Origin: Diphasiastrum complanatum
Taxonomy: Eukaryota > Streptophyta > Lycopodiopsida > Lycopodiales > Lycopodiaceae
DNA: 64,000 nucleotides
NCBI GenBank assembly: GCA_029204225.1
Contig: CM055110.1
Location: 21,124,988-21,188,987, forward strand
Direction: 5' to 3'
The notes below the pieces were generated by a model. It saw only the letters and a list, made by a program, of their open reading frames with translations. It did no database searches and had not been told where the DNA came from. The translations under genes were made by a program, and so were the position numbers. Positions 1 through 9,405 of the stretch are shown here, piece after piece. Within the stretch, counting starts at the first letter, position 1. Each line of letters begins with the position of its first letter.

Positions 1-2128
1 GTTTAGGCCCTTAGAGAGGATCATCTTTCTCAAATAACTTCTCTGAGGCTGAAGAATTATATCATAGTTCTAGTCGCTTATAGGAAATCTAAAAACTGCT
101 TTCAATTCAGACGTTAGAATTTGTTTAGACTTAAGTTTGTGTATCCTCAGTTTCTGACAAGGATACACCAAACTTAAGTCTGACAAATTAATATGCTAAG
201 GAATCTATACTTAAGGACTTCAGTCTTTGGCTTAGTCACTTGTCTTTTTTGAATGAAAAGGGATTTTCTAGAGCAATTTTTTGTGATAGTTGCATATATC
301 CGATGCAGAGAGGTAAAGTTGCAACCTGCAGCTGCCTTATTCTGACGTTGAGAAGTATAAAACGATCGTGAGTGAAACCTGATCTATCTGGTTTTTATGT
401 TTTAAACCTGGGATGATGGCACGCTGCCAGATAAGTGAAGGAAACCAGGTAGGACTGCTGTAAGAGGAGGGAAGACTATGTACGCGCAATCCGACCAAGA
501 GTCACCCATAAAGTTTTAGATTTTATTTTTAGAAATGCAGCATAAAACAGATACATGGTGGCGCTTCAAAGCACAATGTGACATAATTGAATTTTTCTTT
601 TGATGACAAGTGTTATTTGGCTCAAACATACAAAGTGTAGCATTTTAGCAGTGTCTAGCTTTTTTATTCACGATCTTGTGAAATCGAGGATCCTTTAGGT
701 CCTTATTTCCTAATTTGGCCTTCAAGATTGTGGAGCAGTGGTCAATTTCATAGATGCACGCTAATTTTATACAAGTTGCCATGACCACAGGTATGTCCCA
801 ATTTAGGCATATGCATGGGACATGCACATGTGTGCTTCTCCAAGACCTTCATCGTGAAAGAAAAAGGTGGAGACACACACATGCAATGAAAAATCAAGAC
901 CGTTTTAAAAACTCAAATGAATATTCCATCAAAAATGTAGTTGATGCCACATTCAAGGGAACCCACAAGAATCCTTACTTTGACCACTTGAGTCACCTCA
1001 CACCAGTTCCATAACAGAACAAATCATTACATTCTTCTATTTTTGGACAACTCTTTTGAATATCAAATGTTGCCAAATATATGCCTGACTAGTGAATAAA
1101 TCAATTGCTTCAATGAATCCTCATATTATTCCAGATGTCACAGTAGCATCACTAAGTGATAGGTTAGTGCACCAAATTATGTTAAGCCATCAAAAGTTCA
1201 ATTCCGACAAGGCATTACTAACTTCAGTTCTCATTCACAATGCAATGTTATACATCCAAGAATGTCGAGCTTTACTTCTGAATCATTCACCTCGACTATA
1301 GATGATCCTTGTTTGCAAAAAATTGTAGCTCGTCTATTATCATATAGCCTAGAAATTCCCCCAAAGCTTGGGTATGTTGTGGAGCAAGGCCAACAAGGGC
1401 ACACTAGGAGCTCAACAAGTACTAGCTAACGAAAGCGAGTTAGATATCATAAGTTTAGAAAGACATAGAAGAAGTTCAATTTCACAACAATGTCTTGAAA
1501 TCCTTTGAAACCATCAGGACGGAGAAAGTAAGAACAAAATATTGTCACTGTTTAGATCCATTTGGCACACAGTTAGGGGCTAGTAAAATACAGTGTGGGC
1601 CCTGCTTGATTGAGGTTTTTATCAATTAAATAAAACTTAGCTTAATATAGAAAATGCAGTGGATCCCAAAAATACAAAACTTAATCTTATAACAAAACTA
1701 TACAACTGATTGAGTTATTTTGTTCAGAAGATACTTGAAGCCTGAAGGCTTGGTAGGGCTTTGAGTAAACTTCATTTTGAAGTTTCAGTTTCAAGATTGG
1801 AGATATGCTTCTATGTATGAGGCTTTCCCGGAACAGGACCAATTTTTTTTTAAAAAAAATACGTACTTTTTTACAAAGGAAAAAACCACGATACTGTAAT
1901 ATCGCGTAACATCGCTCTTCCTGCCGTTTCTCTACCATGCTCAGCTCTGATGCAAAGCGGAGTGATAGGGCAAAAAGCTAGCTGGCTCGAAGGAATTCTA
2001 GGGATGATTTGGCTTGAGATTGGGTGTTTTTTTAACAAGGAAAATAAACAGCAATAGTGACTTCAACCTATCAAAAAATACGCTTGAAGATCGTTGGATT
2101 CATCTATGCTGGATAGACAGATGCGCTT
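1..2128. other. non-coding flank, probably intron or intergenic
   Basis: No supportable gene is visible. Short open frames at 754-1014 and 1092-1301 have no recognisable domain and ordinary AT-rich composition. Because ABC1K exons lie downstream on the plus strand and its N-terminal exons are missing, this stretch may be intron or upstream sequence of that gene; that is inference. One imperfect hairpin (127-181) is listed separately. Confidence 0.5.
127..181. repeat. imperfect inverted repeat (hairpin)
   Basis: A 20-nt arm beginning AGACTTAAGTTTG at 127 is matched by its reverse complement ending at 181, with one extra base in the second arm and a 14-nt loop. Nothing links it to a mobile element or RNA gene. 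Confidence 0.7.
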
Positions 2129-2372
2129 TGTTATGGCCATTGGCAAACACAGGGATACTAGTGACTCGTTAGACCCTAGGGGGGTCCCGGCGGGGTGACA
2201 CTTAGCCCCGTAGTTCGGGAAATAACTCTTAGGGACTAGGATCTAGTGGGCTTGGTCTATGTTCATAGGGAGTGCCACTAAGTGGAGGGCACCCTTAGTT
2301 GCTAAGGGTGGGTCCCTAAAGTTAGGTAGGACCTGTGTGCCACATGCTCAGTATGCATGAGGAGCATCCACA
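2129..2372 (+). repeat. 5' LTR of Ty3/gypsy (shared part)
   Basis: Begins TGTTATGGCC and matches 7000-7239 to about CATCCACA. The primer site starts 70 bp further on, so the true LTR may run to about 2440 and the 3' copy may be truncated. Contains GGGTCCCGGCGGGGTGACAC, a segment shared with small changes by the 3' copy. Confidence 0.85.
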
Positions 2373-2442
2373 TAGGATAGTGGGTGGAGATCCAGAGTCA
2401 CTCTTCATCTTTGGTGGGTTTCTCTTCCATTGCTCCTAATAG

Positions 2443-2454
2443 TGGTATCAGAGC
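2443..2454 (+). promoter_or_regulatory. primer binding site, tRNA-iMet type
   Basis: TGGTATCAGAGC, the classical plant LTR-retrotransposon primer site complementary to the 3' end of initiator tRNA-Met. It marks the plus-strand orientation of the element. Confidence 0.92.
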
Positions 2455-3226
2455 ATCGTGGATCCTGGCCCGTGGGTGGGGTCAGCGCATTCTTCCTCCT
2501 CCTCCTCCAGTGCTACTTTCTCTCTCAGCGATCTTCCTCCTCCAGCTCTTTCTTGTGGTCCTTCTTTCTTCCTAGCGCTATCAAGAGAACAGTAAGTGTT
2601 CTGGTTTTTGACAGGAGAAAAATTCCAGTGGTGGGCGCTCAAGTCTACAGCAGTATCTGTGGAAATAGAAGCATCCATCACAAGAGAAATCAGATTTCAA
2701 CCAAATTTGATTTCTGGAGGGTGCCAGGACCTGTTTTTTTGGAAGTAGACAGTAGGCAATCCAAACGTAATCAGTTTTGGATCAGATTTTGAGGATAAGA
2801 TCTACAGACTACTTGCTGGAGGATGCAACAGATTTCACCCTGAAATCTGTTGTACTTTTCAAGATATTCACATTTCAAGTCAGAATTTTGATTTTCTGGC
2901 CAGAATTGACCTTCTGGAGTTGAAGACACTACAAATTCAAACGGTGGCAGATTTTCCAGAAGTTGGACTTGGGAAAGCTAATATACAGTAGGGTGCTCTA
3001 AGAGGAACAAATCTCACAGCGATTGGTGGCCAGAAACGGTGTGGGTGATCATCCGAATTAGCCAAAATTCCTGATTTTTCTGGAAAAAAAGTTGAAAATT
3101 GTCAAAATACCCGACCTGAATCCTCCAAGCATGGAGAGAAGAGAAAAATTCCGACATCTAACTCTCTGAATAAAAAGAGGTATAGATTGTCAAGAAGTGA
3201 CATAGAAAGAGCCAAGAGGGAGCACT
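2455..3226 (+). other. gypsy leader; gag body deleted
   Basis: The sequence between the primer site and the CCHC knuckle holds no gag-like reading frame. Open frames at 2384-2792 are low complexity (serine, leucine and pyrimidine-rich DNA). A normal gag would need about 1 kb here, so most of it has been lost or was never present in this subfamily. Confidence 0.6.
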
Positions 3227-3952
3227 TTGTGCTTCATTTGTATGGGAAAGGGTCATAACAAAAGTCGGTGTCCTAAAGTACAACATAAAGGGAACACTGA
3301 CGAAACTCCCGGTAAGAACCAAAATGGTCCTTTTAAGAAACCGGAGAAGCAAGTTCACACTGTCCAAGTTTTGCCTTTGGGACAGTCCCTTAAGGTAAAG
3401 TCTGTTCACGTGTCTCATATAAATGAGGCACATACCTGTTCAGTTACTGCTAACATTTGGCAACCCGCAGTCGGACCTCATACTATTTTCCGATTGTTAG
3501 GAAGTATTAATGGCCAGAAAGTTCGGATAATGGTGGACGATGGGGCAACCCACAACTTTCTAAACCATTCTTTGGTGAAGAAGTTGAAGTTAGAGCAAAA
3601 ACCAAGCGATCATCAATACGTAGTTACACTGTTGATGGTCGGCGTAAAGATATTTATGATACTTTTGTTCCACAAGTGGGCCATACAAATCCAAGACTAT
3701 CATGATACTTTAGACTTTCAAGTAATGAGCTTGGCCTTGGCAGATGTAATACTTGGTCGTGAATGGTTGTTTATGTTAGAAACTACTGGTGGTCTTGTGC
3801 GTAGTTATGTTGATAACACTTTGGAGTTTGTTCATAGAGGTCAAAAAGTTAAGTTGGTTGGAAATGCAAGTGTGCCGGCTTCGCCAGTTGTTTCTTCTGT
3901 GCAGTTGAAGTGGCTAGTACAGAAAGGAAAAATTGAAAAGGTATCTCTTTGA
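3227..3952 (+). pseudogene. gag C-terminus (CCHC knuckle) and retropepsin
   Basis: This 241-residue frame opens with a zinc knuckle CX2CX4HX4C (CFICMGKGHNKSRC, about residues 2-15), the nucleic-acid-binding end of Gag. A retropepsin core follows, with the active-site segment VDDGATHNFL near residue 103 and a downstream ILGREWL near residue 181, typical of plant Ty3/gypsy proteases. The catalytic triplet reads D-D-G rather than the usual D-S/T-G. The frame stops at 3952 beside a perfect 29-bp hairpin, which separates it from the reverse transcriptase frame. Confidence 0.88.
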
Positions 3953-4014
3953 AAAGATAAACTTGTATTACTTGAAAAAGATAAACTTTTTCAAGTAATA
4001 CAAGTTTATCTTTT
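3952..4014. repeat. perfect 29-bp inverted repeat with 5-nt loop
   Basis: Arm 3952-3980 and arm 3986-4014 are exact reverse complements. The loop is ATAAA. The first arm contains AAACTTGTATTACTTG. It falls between the protease and reverse-transcriptase frames of the gypsy element and looks like a small inverted duplication that disrupts continuity of Gag-Pol. Confidence 0.95.
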
Positions 4015-4062
4015 CCATATCCAAAGAAATGTGTTTCTTCTGTTGAGAGAAAAGAGAGAGAT

Positions 4063-5109
4063 GTGAGTTTGCAAACTATTTTAAATGATTTTAAAGACGT
4101 CTTTCCTAGCGATTTACCATCCGGGTTACCCCCGAGAAGAGAGGTCGATCATCCCATAGAACTAATACCCGGGACTAAACTTGTTAGTAAGCCTCCTTAT
4201 AGGTTGAGCCATGCGGAACACCTAAAGGTAGAGCGGCAGTTGCAAGAGTATTTAGCCCCAGTAAATCACCATGGGCTGCGCTCATTTTGTTGGTTAAGAA
4301 AAAAAGATGGGTCCATGCGTATGTGCATAGACTATAGGGCCTTAAATAAACTCACAATTAAGGATAAGTATCCTTTGCCCAGGATTGATGAGATCTTTGA
4401 TCAACTCAAGGGGGCACAGTATTTTACTAAGATCGATCTTAGGTTTGGATATCATCAGGTACGTATTAAAGAAGATGACGTTTCGTTAACGGCTTTTCGT
4501 TCACGGAATGGTCATTACGAGTTTTTGGTTCTTCCCTTTGGATTAACCAATGCCCCGACAACATTTATGAGGTTGATGAACAACGTGTTCAGACATCTTT
4601 TGGGCAAGTTCGTATTGATCTACCTTGATGATATCCTGGTCTTTAGTCGTACTAAAGAAGAGCATTTTGAACACTTACGCCAAGTGTTCCAGGTCCTGAG
4701 AGAGAATTCATTGTTTGCAAAGGAATCAAAATGTGAATTCTTCAAGGAAGAGATTCACTACCTCGGACATATTATCTCCGCTGAGGGGATCAGGATGGAT
4801 CCTGAAAAGGTAGCCGCAATTATGCTGTGGCGAGCACCAACTTCGGTGGAAGAGCTGCAGATCTTCCTCGGATTGGCGGGTTTTTACAGGAGGTTTATCC
4901 ATCAGTATGCCCTCTTGACTGCTCTTTTGACAGACCTGCTCAAGAGTAAGGGCAAATACTTCAGTTGGGGGCCTAAACAACAAGCGAGCTTTGAAAATCT
5001 GAAGGCTGTGATTGCAACTGCTCCTGTCTTAAGTTTAGTGGATCCAAATGAAGCATTCATAGTAGAGACCGATGCCAATGATCATGCAATCGGTGCTGTT
5101 CTTACTTAA
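4063..5109 (+). pseudogene. Ty3/gypsy reverse transcriptase and start of RNase H
   Basis: Copies element RNA into cDNA. The frame shows the palm motifs [28 protein letters not shown] and the catalytic YLDD (about residue 187), then [10 protein letters not shown] and the first RNase H strand [15 protein letters not shown]. It ends at TAA (5107-5109) exactly where the RNase H glutamine is expected, so this is a nonsense change. Around 4258-4300 the family's SPWxAPVLLVKKKDG segment is present in a neighbouring frame, and the open frame reads unrelated residues there: two compensating indels keep the ORF open but destroy that stretch. Confidence 0.93.
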
Positions 5110-5915
5110 CACGACCGTCTAGTCGCGTTTGAGAGTAAGAAACTGGATAAACACCAGTTGAATTATTCCACTCATGAGAAGGAGTTGTTCGATGCTCTTA
5201 AGGAAATGGAGGCACTACCTCTATGGAGCTAAGTTTGAGATCATGTTTGATCAAGAAAGTATCAAGTGGCTTTCCTCCCAAAGTGACTTGAAAGGAAGAA
5301 AAGCTCGCTGGGCCGAACTGCTCTAGGAGTTTGACTATCAACTAAGGTACAGGAAAGAGCGCTACAATGTGGTAGCAGATGCCTTGAGTCGAATGCCCAT
5401 GTTAAGTGCGCTAAGTTTTACGGCATTCAGGAGTGAATTCCTGGAATCACTAAGAGGAAAGTGTGTTAGTGATTCTCACTACGCACCTGTGTGGCAGGCT
5501 ATTGAGCAAAGGAATTCCACAACCACACCAGGGGCCATCGGAAGATGTTGCAGTTGCGTCGGGACGGGACGCGCCACCTGAAGATGTTGCGGAAACATCC
5601 GGAGTGGATGTGCCATCAGCAGGTGTTGCGGATGCTCGATGGAAGAATTTCTACATTGAGGACGGGTACCTCCTTTATAAAGGGAGAGTATGTGTACCCA
5701 AGGACGGTGACTTTAGGCGCCAAATTCTTGAGGAAAGTCACGACAGTCCTAGTGCAGGGCATCCCGGGATAAGAGGACCTATGCTCTTGCAAAGAATAAG
5801 TTTTATTGGAAGACGTATAGGAGTACGTGTTAAGGTGCAGCAAATGCCAGGCCCTAAAGGCTGAATGTCTCAAGGTAGGCGGGCTCCTCCAGCCACTCGA
5901 GATACCCGGTGGTAG
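5110..5915 (+). pseudogene. degenerate RNase H and integrase N-terminal part
   Basis: Broken pieces of pol. RNase H continues after the stop (LNYSTHEKEL, WLSSQSDLKGRKARWAELL then a stop, VVADALSRMP), with a frameshift near 5205. The integrase zinc-binding part shows HDSPSAGHPG at about 5736-5765, followed by a frameshift that removes the CxxC pair. Between them (about 5536-5640) are three degenerate 39-bp units encoding EDVA-type 13-residue repeats, an unusual linker insertion. Confidence 0.82.
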
Positions 5916-6719
5916 ATGGGAGAGTATCAGCATGGATTTTATAGTGGGGTTACCAAGGGCCACGACTCGATCTGGATAGTTGTAGACCGATTGACCAAGA
6001 TGGTGCTGTTTGTACCGACCAAGAAAACTGTTACAGCTCCAGAAGTCGCCAGGCTTTTTATAGAAAACATCTATAAGCTATATGGCCTTCCCGCCAATAT
6101 AATTAGCGATCGAGATCCAAAGTTTACAGGTAACTTTTGGAGGGCGCTGTTTAACAAGTTAGAAACTAAGTTGTCTATGACCTCCACTGATCATCCCGAA
6201 ATGGATGGTCAAACGGAAAGAGTCAATCAGGTTCTAGAAGATATGCTACGAGCATATGTTAGTAAAAAGCAAACCAATTGGGAAGAGTATCTTCCGCTTT
6301 TGGAATTTGCTTATAATAGCACTAAACACACCACTACAGGGTATAATCCATTCATGCTAATGTATGGATTTCAGCCTAGAGCCCCCATGGCCGTAGGACT
6401 TAGGAAGGAAAAAGTACAGAGTGTTAGAGAGTTTCTTGAGGATATGGAAACTACGATCAAGATAGCTAAAGCTAATGTGAAGCAAGCACAAGCGCGAGCT
6501 AAGCATTATGCGGAAAAAACCCGTAGGGATGTGACCTTTCAAGAATGGGTGTTTCTGAAAGTTCCTGAAGACTCTACCACTCTAAGCACAAGCAAGTGTC
6601 CTAAGTTGTCCCCAAGGTATTGTGGTCCCTTCACAATACTCAAGAGAATTGGAAGTTCTGCTTACCAGCTGGCTTTGCCAAAATCCGCAAAGGTACATCC
6701 GGTCTTTCATGTCAGTTGA
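5916..6719 (+). pseudogene. Ty3/gypsy integrase catalytic core
   Basis: Inserts cDNA into chromosomes. The DDE core is visible: VVDRLTKM (first Asp), IISDRDPKFTG (second Asp) and MDGQTERVNQVLEDMLR (Glu), followed by the C-terminal GPFTILKRIGSSAYQLALP segment. At the start, SMDFIVGLP is encoded in a different frame from the downstream core, showing a one-base indel near 5960. A stop at 6717 separates it from the chromodomain frame. Confidence 0.92.
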
Positions 6720-6728
6720 CTGAAGCGG

Positions 6729-6989
6729 GTGTTGCGAGAAGGAGACAACATTGTCCCAGAACAAACCCTAATAGCCTTTGAGGAACCTAATTCCTTGCCA
6801 CATCAACCAGAGGAAATTCTGAATATCCGAAATCGCAAGACTCGTCATGCGGTCTTTCGAGAAGTTTTAGTCAAGTGGAAGGATGGGTCCCAAGAAGAGG
6901 CAACTTGGGAGTCTGTAAGCAAGCTTCGCAAGAGGTATCCTGATTTCGTCTTTGAAGATATCGCTTTCAAGGACGAAAGCTCCTTTTAG
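6729..6989 (+). pseudogene. integrase C-terminal chromodomain
   Basis: The segment EEILNIRNRKTR, VLVKWKDGSQEEATWES is the chromodomain of chromovirus integrases, which steers insertion toward modified histones. The frame continues that of the integrase core after the in-frame stop and ends in FKDESSF just before the polypurine tract (TTTTAGGGGGAGGAGA, 6984-6999). Confidence 0.9.
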
Positions 6990-6999
6990 GGGGAGGAGA

Positions 7000-7239
7000 T
7001 GTTATGGCCATTGACAAACACAGGGATACTAGTGACTCGTTAGACCCTAGGGGGTCCCGGCGGGGTGACACTCAGCCCCGTAGTTCTGGATAATAACTCT
7101 TAGGGACTAGGATCTAGTGGGCTTGGTCGTTGTACGGAGTGCCACTAAGTGGAGGGCACCCTTAGTTGCTAAGGGTGGGTCCCTAAAGTTAGGCAGGACC
7201 TGTGTGCCACATGCTCAGTATGCATGAGGGGCATCCACA
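7000..7239 (+). repeat. 3' LTR of Ty3/gypsy (240 bp recognisable)
   Basis: Starts TGTTATGGCC directly after the polypurine tract and matches 2129-2372 to CATCCACA, after which the two copies diverge. No certain target-site duplication was found. Confidence 0.88.
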
Positions 7240-7261
7240 TGCACAGTGGCTTGGATCATAC

Positions 7262-7409
7262 CCAACTGCAGTGGCCACATTGATTCCAAGCGCATCTGTA
7301 TTCGAAGCGCAGAAGTTGAATTGTCTATGATTCACAAGCTATGAATACTCAATGTCAGGACACAGATGCGCTTGGAATCAATGTCAGTATATGTGGCCAC
7401 TGCAGTTGG
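7262..7409. repeat. imperfect inverted repeat, MITE-like
   Basis: The arm at 7262-7299 (starts CCAACTGCAGTGGCCACA) is repeated in reverse at 7362-7409, the second arm having about 10 extra bases. The inner motif ACAGATGCGCTT also occurs directly before the 5' LTR at 2117-2128, so the gypsy element probably inserted into or beside a copy of this repeat. Confidence 0.75.
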
Positions 7410-8637
7410 ATCTCATTAACTGAAATTGCTGGAGCATTCCAGGACCTGTTTTTTTTGTTTTAAAAAAAAACGTTCTGACCCTTTTAAGGTATGAGGTATG
7501 AGGCATAGTGGCCCATTCAGAAATGCATTTGGAATGACGTTTTGTATGCATTTTGTTACGAAACGTGACCTAATTCTTTTTTGGTTTGAAACACAGTCTG
7601 AAAAAAAATCTTTAATTTTTTTCAAAATTAGTTTAAAATAGGGATCTTGGTTTCCTAGGGGGATTCGAACCTGGGACCAAAGAAACTTTGGATAGCAGCC
7701 AACCCTGTTGGATCACTAAAAGTAGGGAATGAAATTGCGCTGCCTTAAATAGACTATTTGGACATAAAAAAACCATTTATACATTGCATTTTGAAGGGGC
7801 TCAAGTGATCATAGCATTTAAAAGAGAACTAATGTAAACAATATTGAAACATAAACTTTTTCTGAAAGAATCCCTTCCTCAAAAAAATTTGAGCCATTTA
7901 TATACACTGACATGTACATACATTCAGCTTGCAGGGACAGAAATAATTCTATGACCTATCACCTTCTATGATTGTCAGGCACAGACACTAGATAGATATG
8001 TACATACAATCAGCATGCAGTGACCTGGAGAAGACTGTAAGGATTCGTTTTGGAAACTCTTGCAGCGTTATGACTTACCCAGATTGTCTTGCATCAGCAT
8101 TCTTTGACCTGACTTGTGCATTAAGACGTCTGAAAATTCTGCACAGAGTTAAAAAGATTTTGTAAGTGTGAAATGCTTGAAATCCATCCAATATAAATAA
8201 ATTATATTAGAATTTTGTGAAAGAAATATGGACAGTTTAAAAAATGTGATTTCAATTTTTTTTGTTTGAGGAAGGGAACTTTTTATGAAGGAAAGATAAG
8301 TATTAAGTACCAATCTTTTTTACGTTTCACATGACGAAACATTTCGAACCGAAAGGTTTAGAACAGTTATCTATGGTACTATGAAGGTAAAATAGACTAT
8401 GCTTCCATGAAATTTGACCTGTGCTAGATCACCAATTAAACTCTTTTGGTGATATTTGGACTCAAGTGGAATGACTACGTGGCTTGCTTCCTTGTAATTG
8501 ATTGTAATCTTGTTTAAGATGCTCTCATGATGGTTGCTCTTGGTTGCAGTTGGTATACAATATTTATAAAATCTATGTGTTTGGGTAAAACATGACCTTG
8601 TTTATGCAAGACTGTCTCAACTTACGCATGTTTGTAG
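7410..8637. other. intron sequence upstream of ABC1K exon; possible tRNA-derived remnant
   Basis: AT-rich with no coding signal. On the minus strand 7661-7671 reads GGTTCGAATCC, a good RNA polymerase III B-box core, so a tRNA-derived SINE remnant is possible, but no A-box was recognised. The stretch ends in a normal splice acceptor (TTTGTAG) at 8631-8637. Confidence 0.45.
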
Positions 8638-8898
8638 GGTATTATGAACCAATTGTATGCAGTTATGTACAAATTCAACTTTCGGTTACCACCTGAATAT
8701 GGGATGGTAATAAGAGCTCTAGGATCTCTAGAAGGAACTGCGACAACTTTGGATCCTGAGTTTAGGGTTGTTGCAAGTGCATATCCTTTTGTAGTGGGCA
8801 GGTTATTATCAGACCCAGATCCTGAAATGAGACAGATTCTTAGGGAGTTACTTATACGAAATGATCAATCCATTCGGTGGCATCGCCTTGAACGCTTG
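8638..8898 (+). CDS. ABC1K (UbiB-type atypical kinase), internal exon
   Basis: This 87-residue exon encodes LPPEYGMVIRALGSLEGTA, FRVVASAYPFVVGRLLSDPD and ILRELLIRNDQSIRWHRLER, characteristic of the region after the kinase core in plant ABC1K proteins (activity of bc1 complex kinases, UbiB family). In plants these act in plastids or mitochondria on prenyl-quinone metabolism. Acceptor TTTGTAG precedes 8638; donor GTTGGT follows 8898; both boundaries are phase 0. Splicing to 22583 gives RLERL-VIAIAEQ, a natural join. Upstream exons with the KxGQ and catalytic motifs were not found in the window, so the gene starts outside it or has other very long introns. Which ABC1K subfamily it belongs to is not resolved. 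Confidence 0.88.
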
Positions 8899-8901
8899 GT
8901 T

Positions 8902-8903
<2 letters not shown>

Positions 8904-8958
<55 letters not shown>
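8904..8958. repeat. (TC)n microsatellite
   Basis: About 27 uninterrupted TC units just inside the ABC1K intron donor. Read through, it gives a spurious Ser-Leu repeat. Confidence 0.97.
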
Positions 8959-8959
<1 letters not shown>

Positions 8960-8998
8960 GTGAAGTAGACCTAAAAAGCTTGGTTACATATAGATATA

Positions 8999-9000
<2 letters not shown>

Positions 9001-9033
<33 letters not shown>
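9001..9033. repeat. (TA)n microsatellite, left flank of hAT copy 1
   Basis: About 16 TA units directly abut the element end CATAGGTCCC. The other side of the element (15264 on) is also (AT)n. Confidence 0.95.
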
Positions 9034-9035
<2 letters not shown>

Positions 9036-9124
9036 TAGGTCCCGCGGTACTGGGTACCGCGGATCCCGGTACCGCGGGACCATACTGGTACCGCGGTACC
9101 ATGATGGTACCGCGGGTACCACAA
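9034..9124 (+). repeat. left terminal region: GC-rich palindrome array
   Basis: After CATAG come overlapping units of GGTACCGCGG and CCGCGGATCCCGGTACCG. The first 70 bp recur inverted at 17925-17989 and directly at 18376-18453, showing they are the terminal repeat of the family. Arrays like this are plausible transposase binding sites. Confidence 0.85.
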
Positions 9125-9405
9125 TATAATAATATATTTATTATTTAATATTTTTTTTAATTTTTTTTTACCTAAACCTACCCGCCCCCCTCGCATTTCC
9201 TCTGAAATTTTTTTGCGCCCTCTCCGCCCTGCCATCGCTGCTGGTTTTTCTTGCCTGCCTTTGATTCCTTGCGTCGCCCATCGCCCACGCAACGCCCTGC
9301 CTTGCATCTGATTTCCTTTGCCCTGCATTCGCCCATTTTCAGCGTCTCTCCAACAGTGAACCCTGCTGTTTTTTTTCCAGCAATCCATCCCTCATTTCAT
9401 CTGCA

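Larger units (their letters stand above)
2129..7239 (+). mobile_element. Ty3/gypsy chromovirus, decayed, both LTR 5' parts present
   Basis: An LTR retrotransposon of the chromovirus branch: LTR, tRNA-Met primer site, CCHC knuckle, protease, reverse transcriptase, RNase H, integrase and a C-terminal chromodomain, in canonical Ty3/gypsy order. The 5' LTR (from 2129) and the 3' LTR (from 7000) begin TGTTATGGCC and share about 240 bp with roughly ten substitutions or small indels, so insertion is not recent. The usual gag coding region is gone between the leader and the zinc knuckle at about 3230. Several frameshifts and stops break pol. It lies upstream of the ABC1K exon at 8638 on the same strand, probably inside an intron of that gene. 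Confidence 0.93.

Noticed and set aside
754-1301. Two open frames of 86 and 69 codons before the gypsy element
   Set aside because: No domain, no homology I recognise, no splice context; ordinary AT-rich composition.
7661-7671. tRNA gene on the minus strand
   Set aside because: Only the B-box core is present; no cloverleaf or A-box could be built around it.
7410-8637. Missing upstream ABC1K exon between the gypsy element and 8638
   Set aside because: No kinase motif or in-phase exon could be read on the plus strand.
9034-9124. Repeated GGTACCGCGG units considered as a CRISPR-like or satellite array
   Set aside because: Units overlap, are palindromic, have no regular spacers, and coincide with transposon termini in a plant nuclear context.
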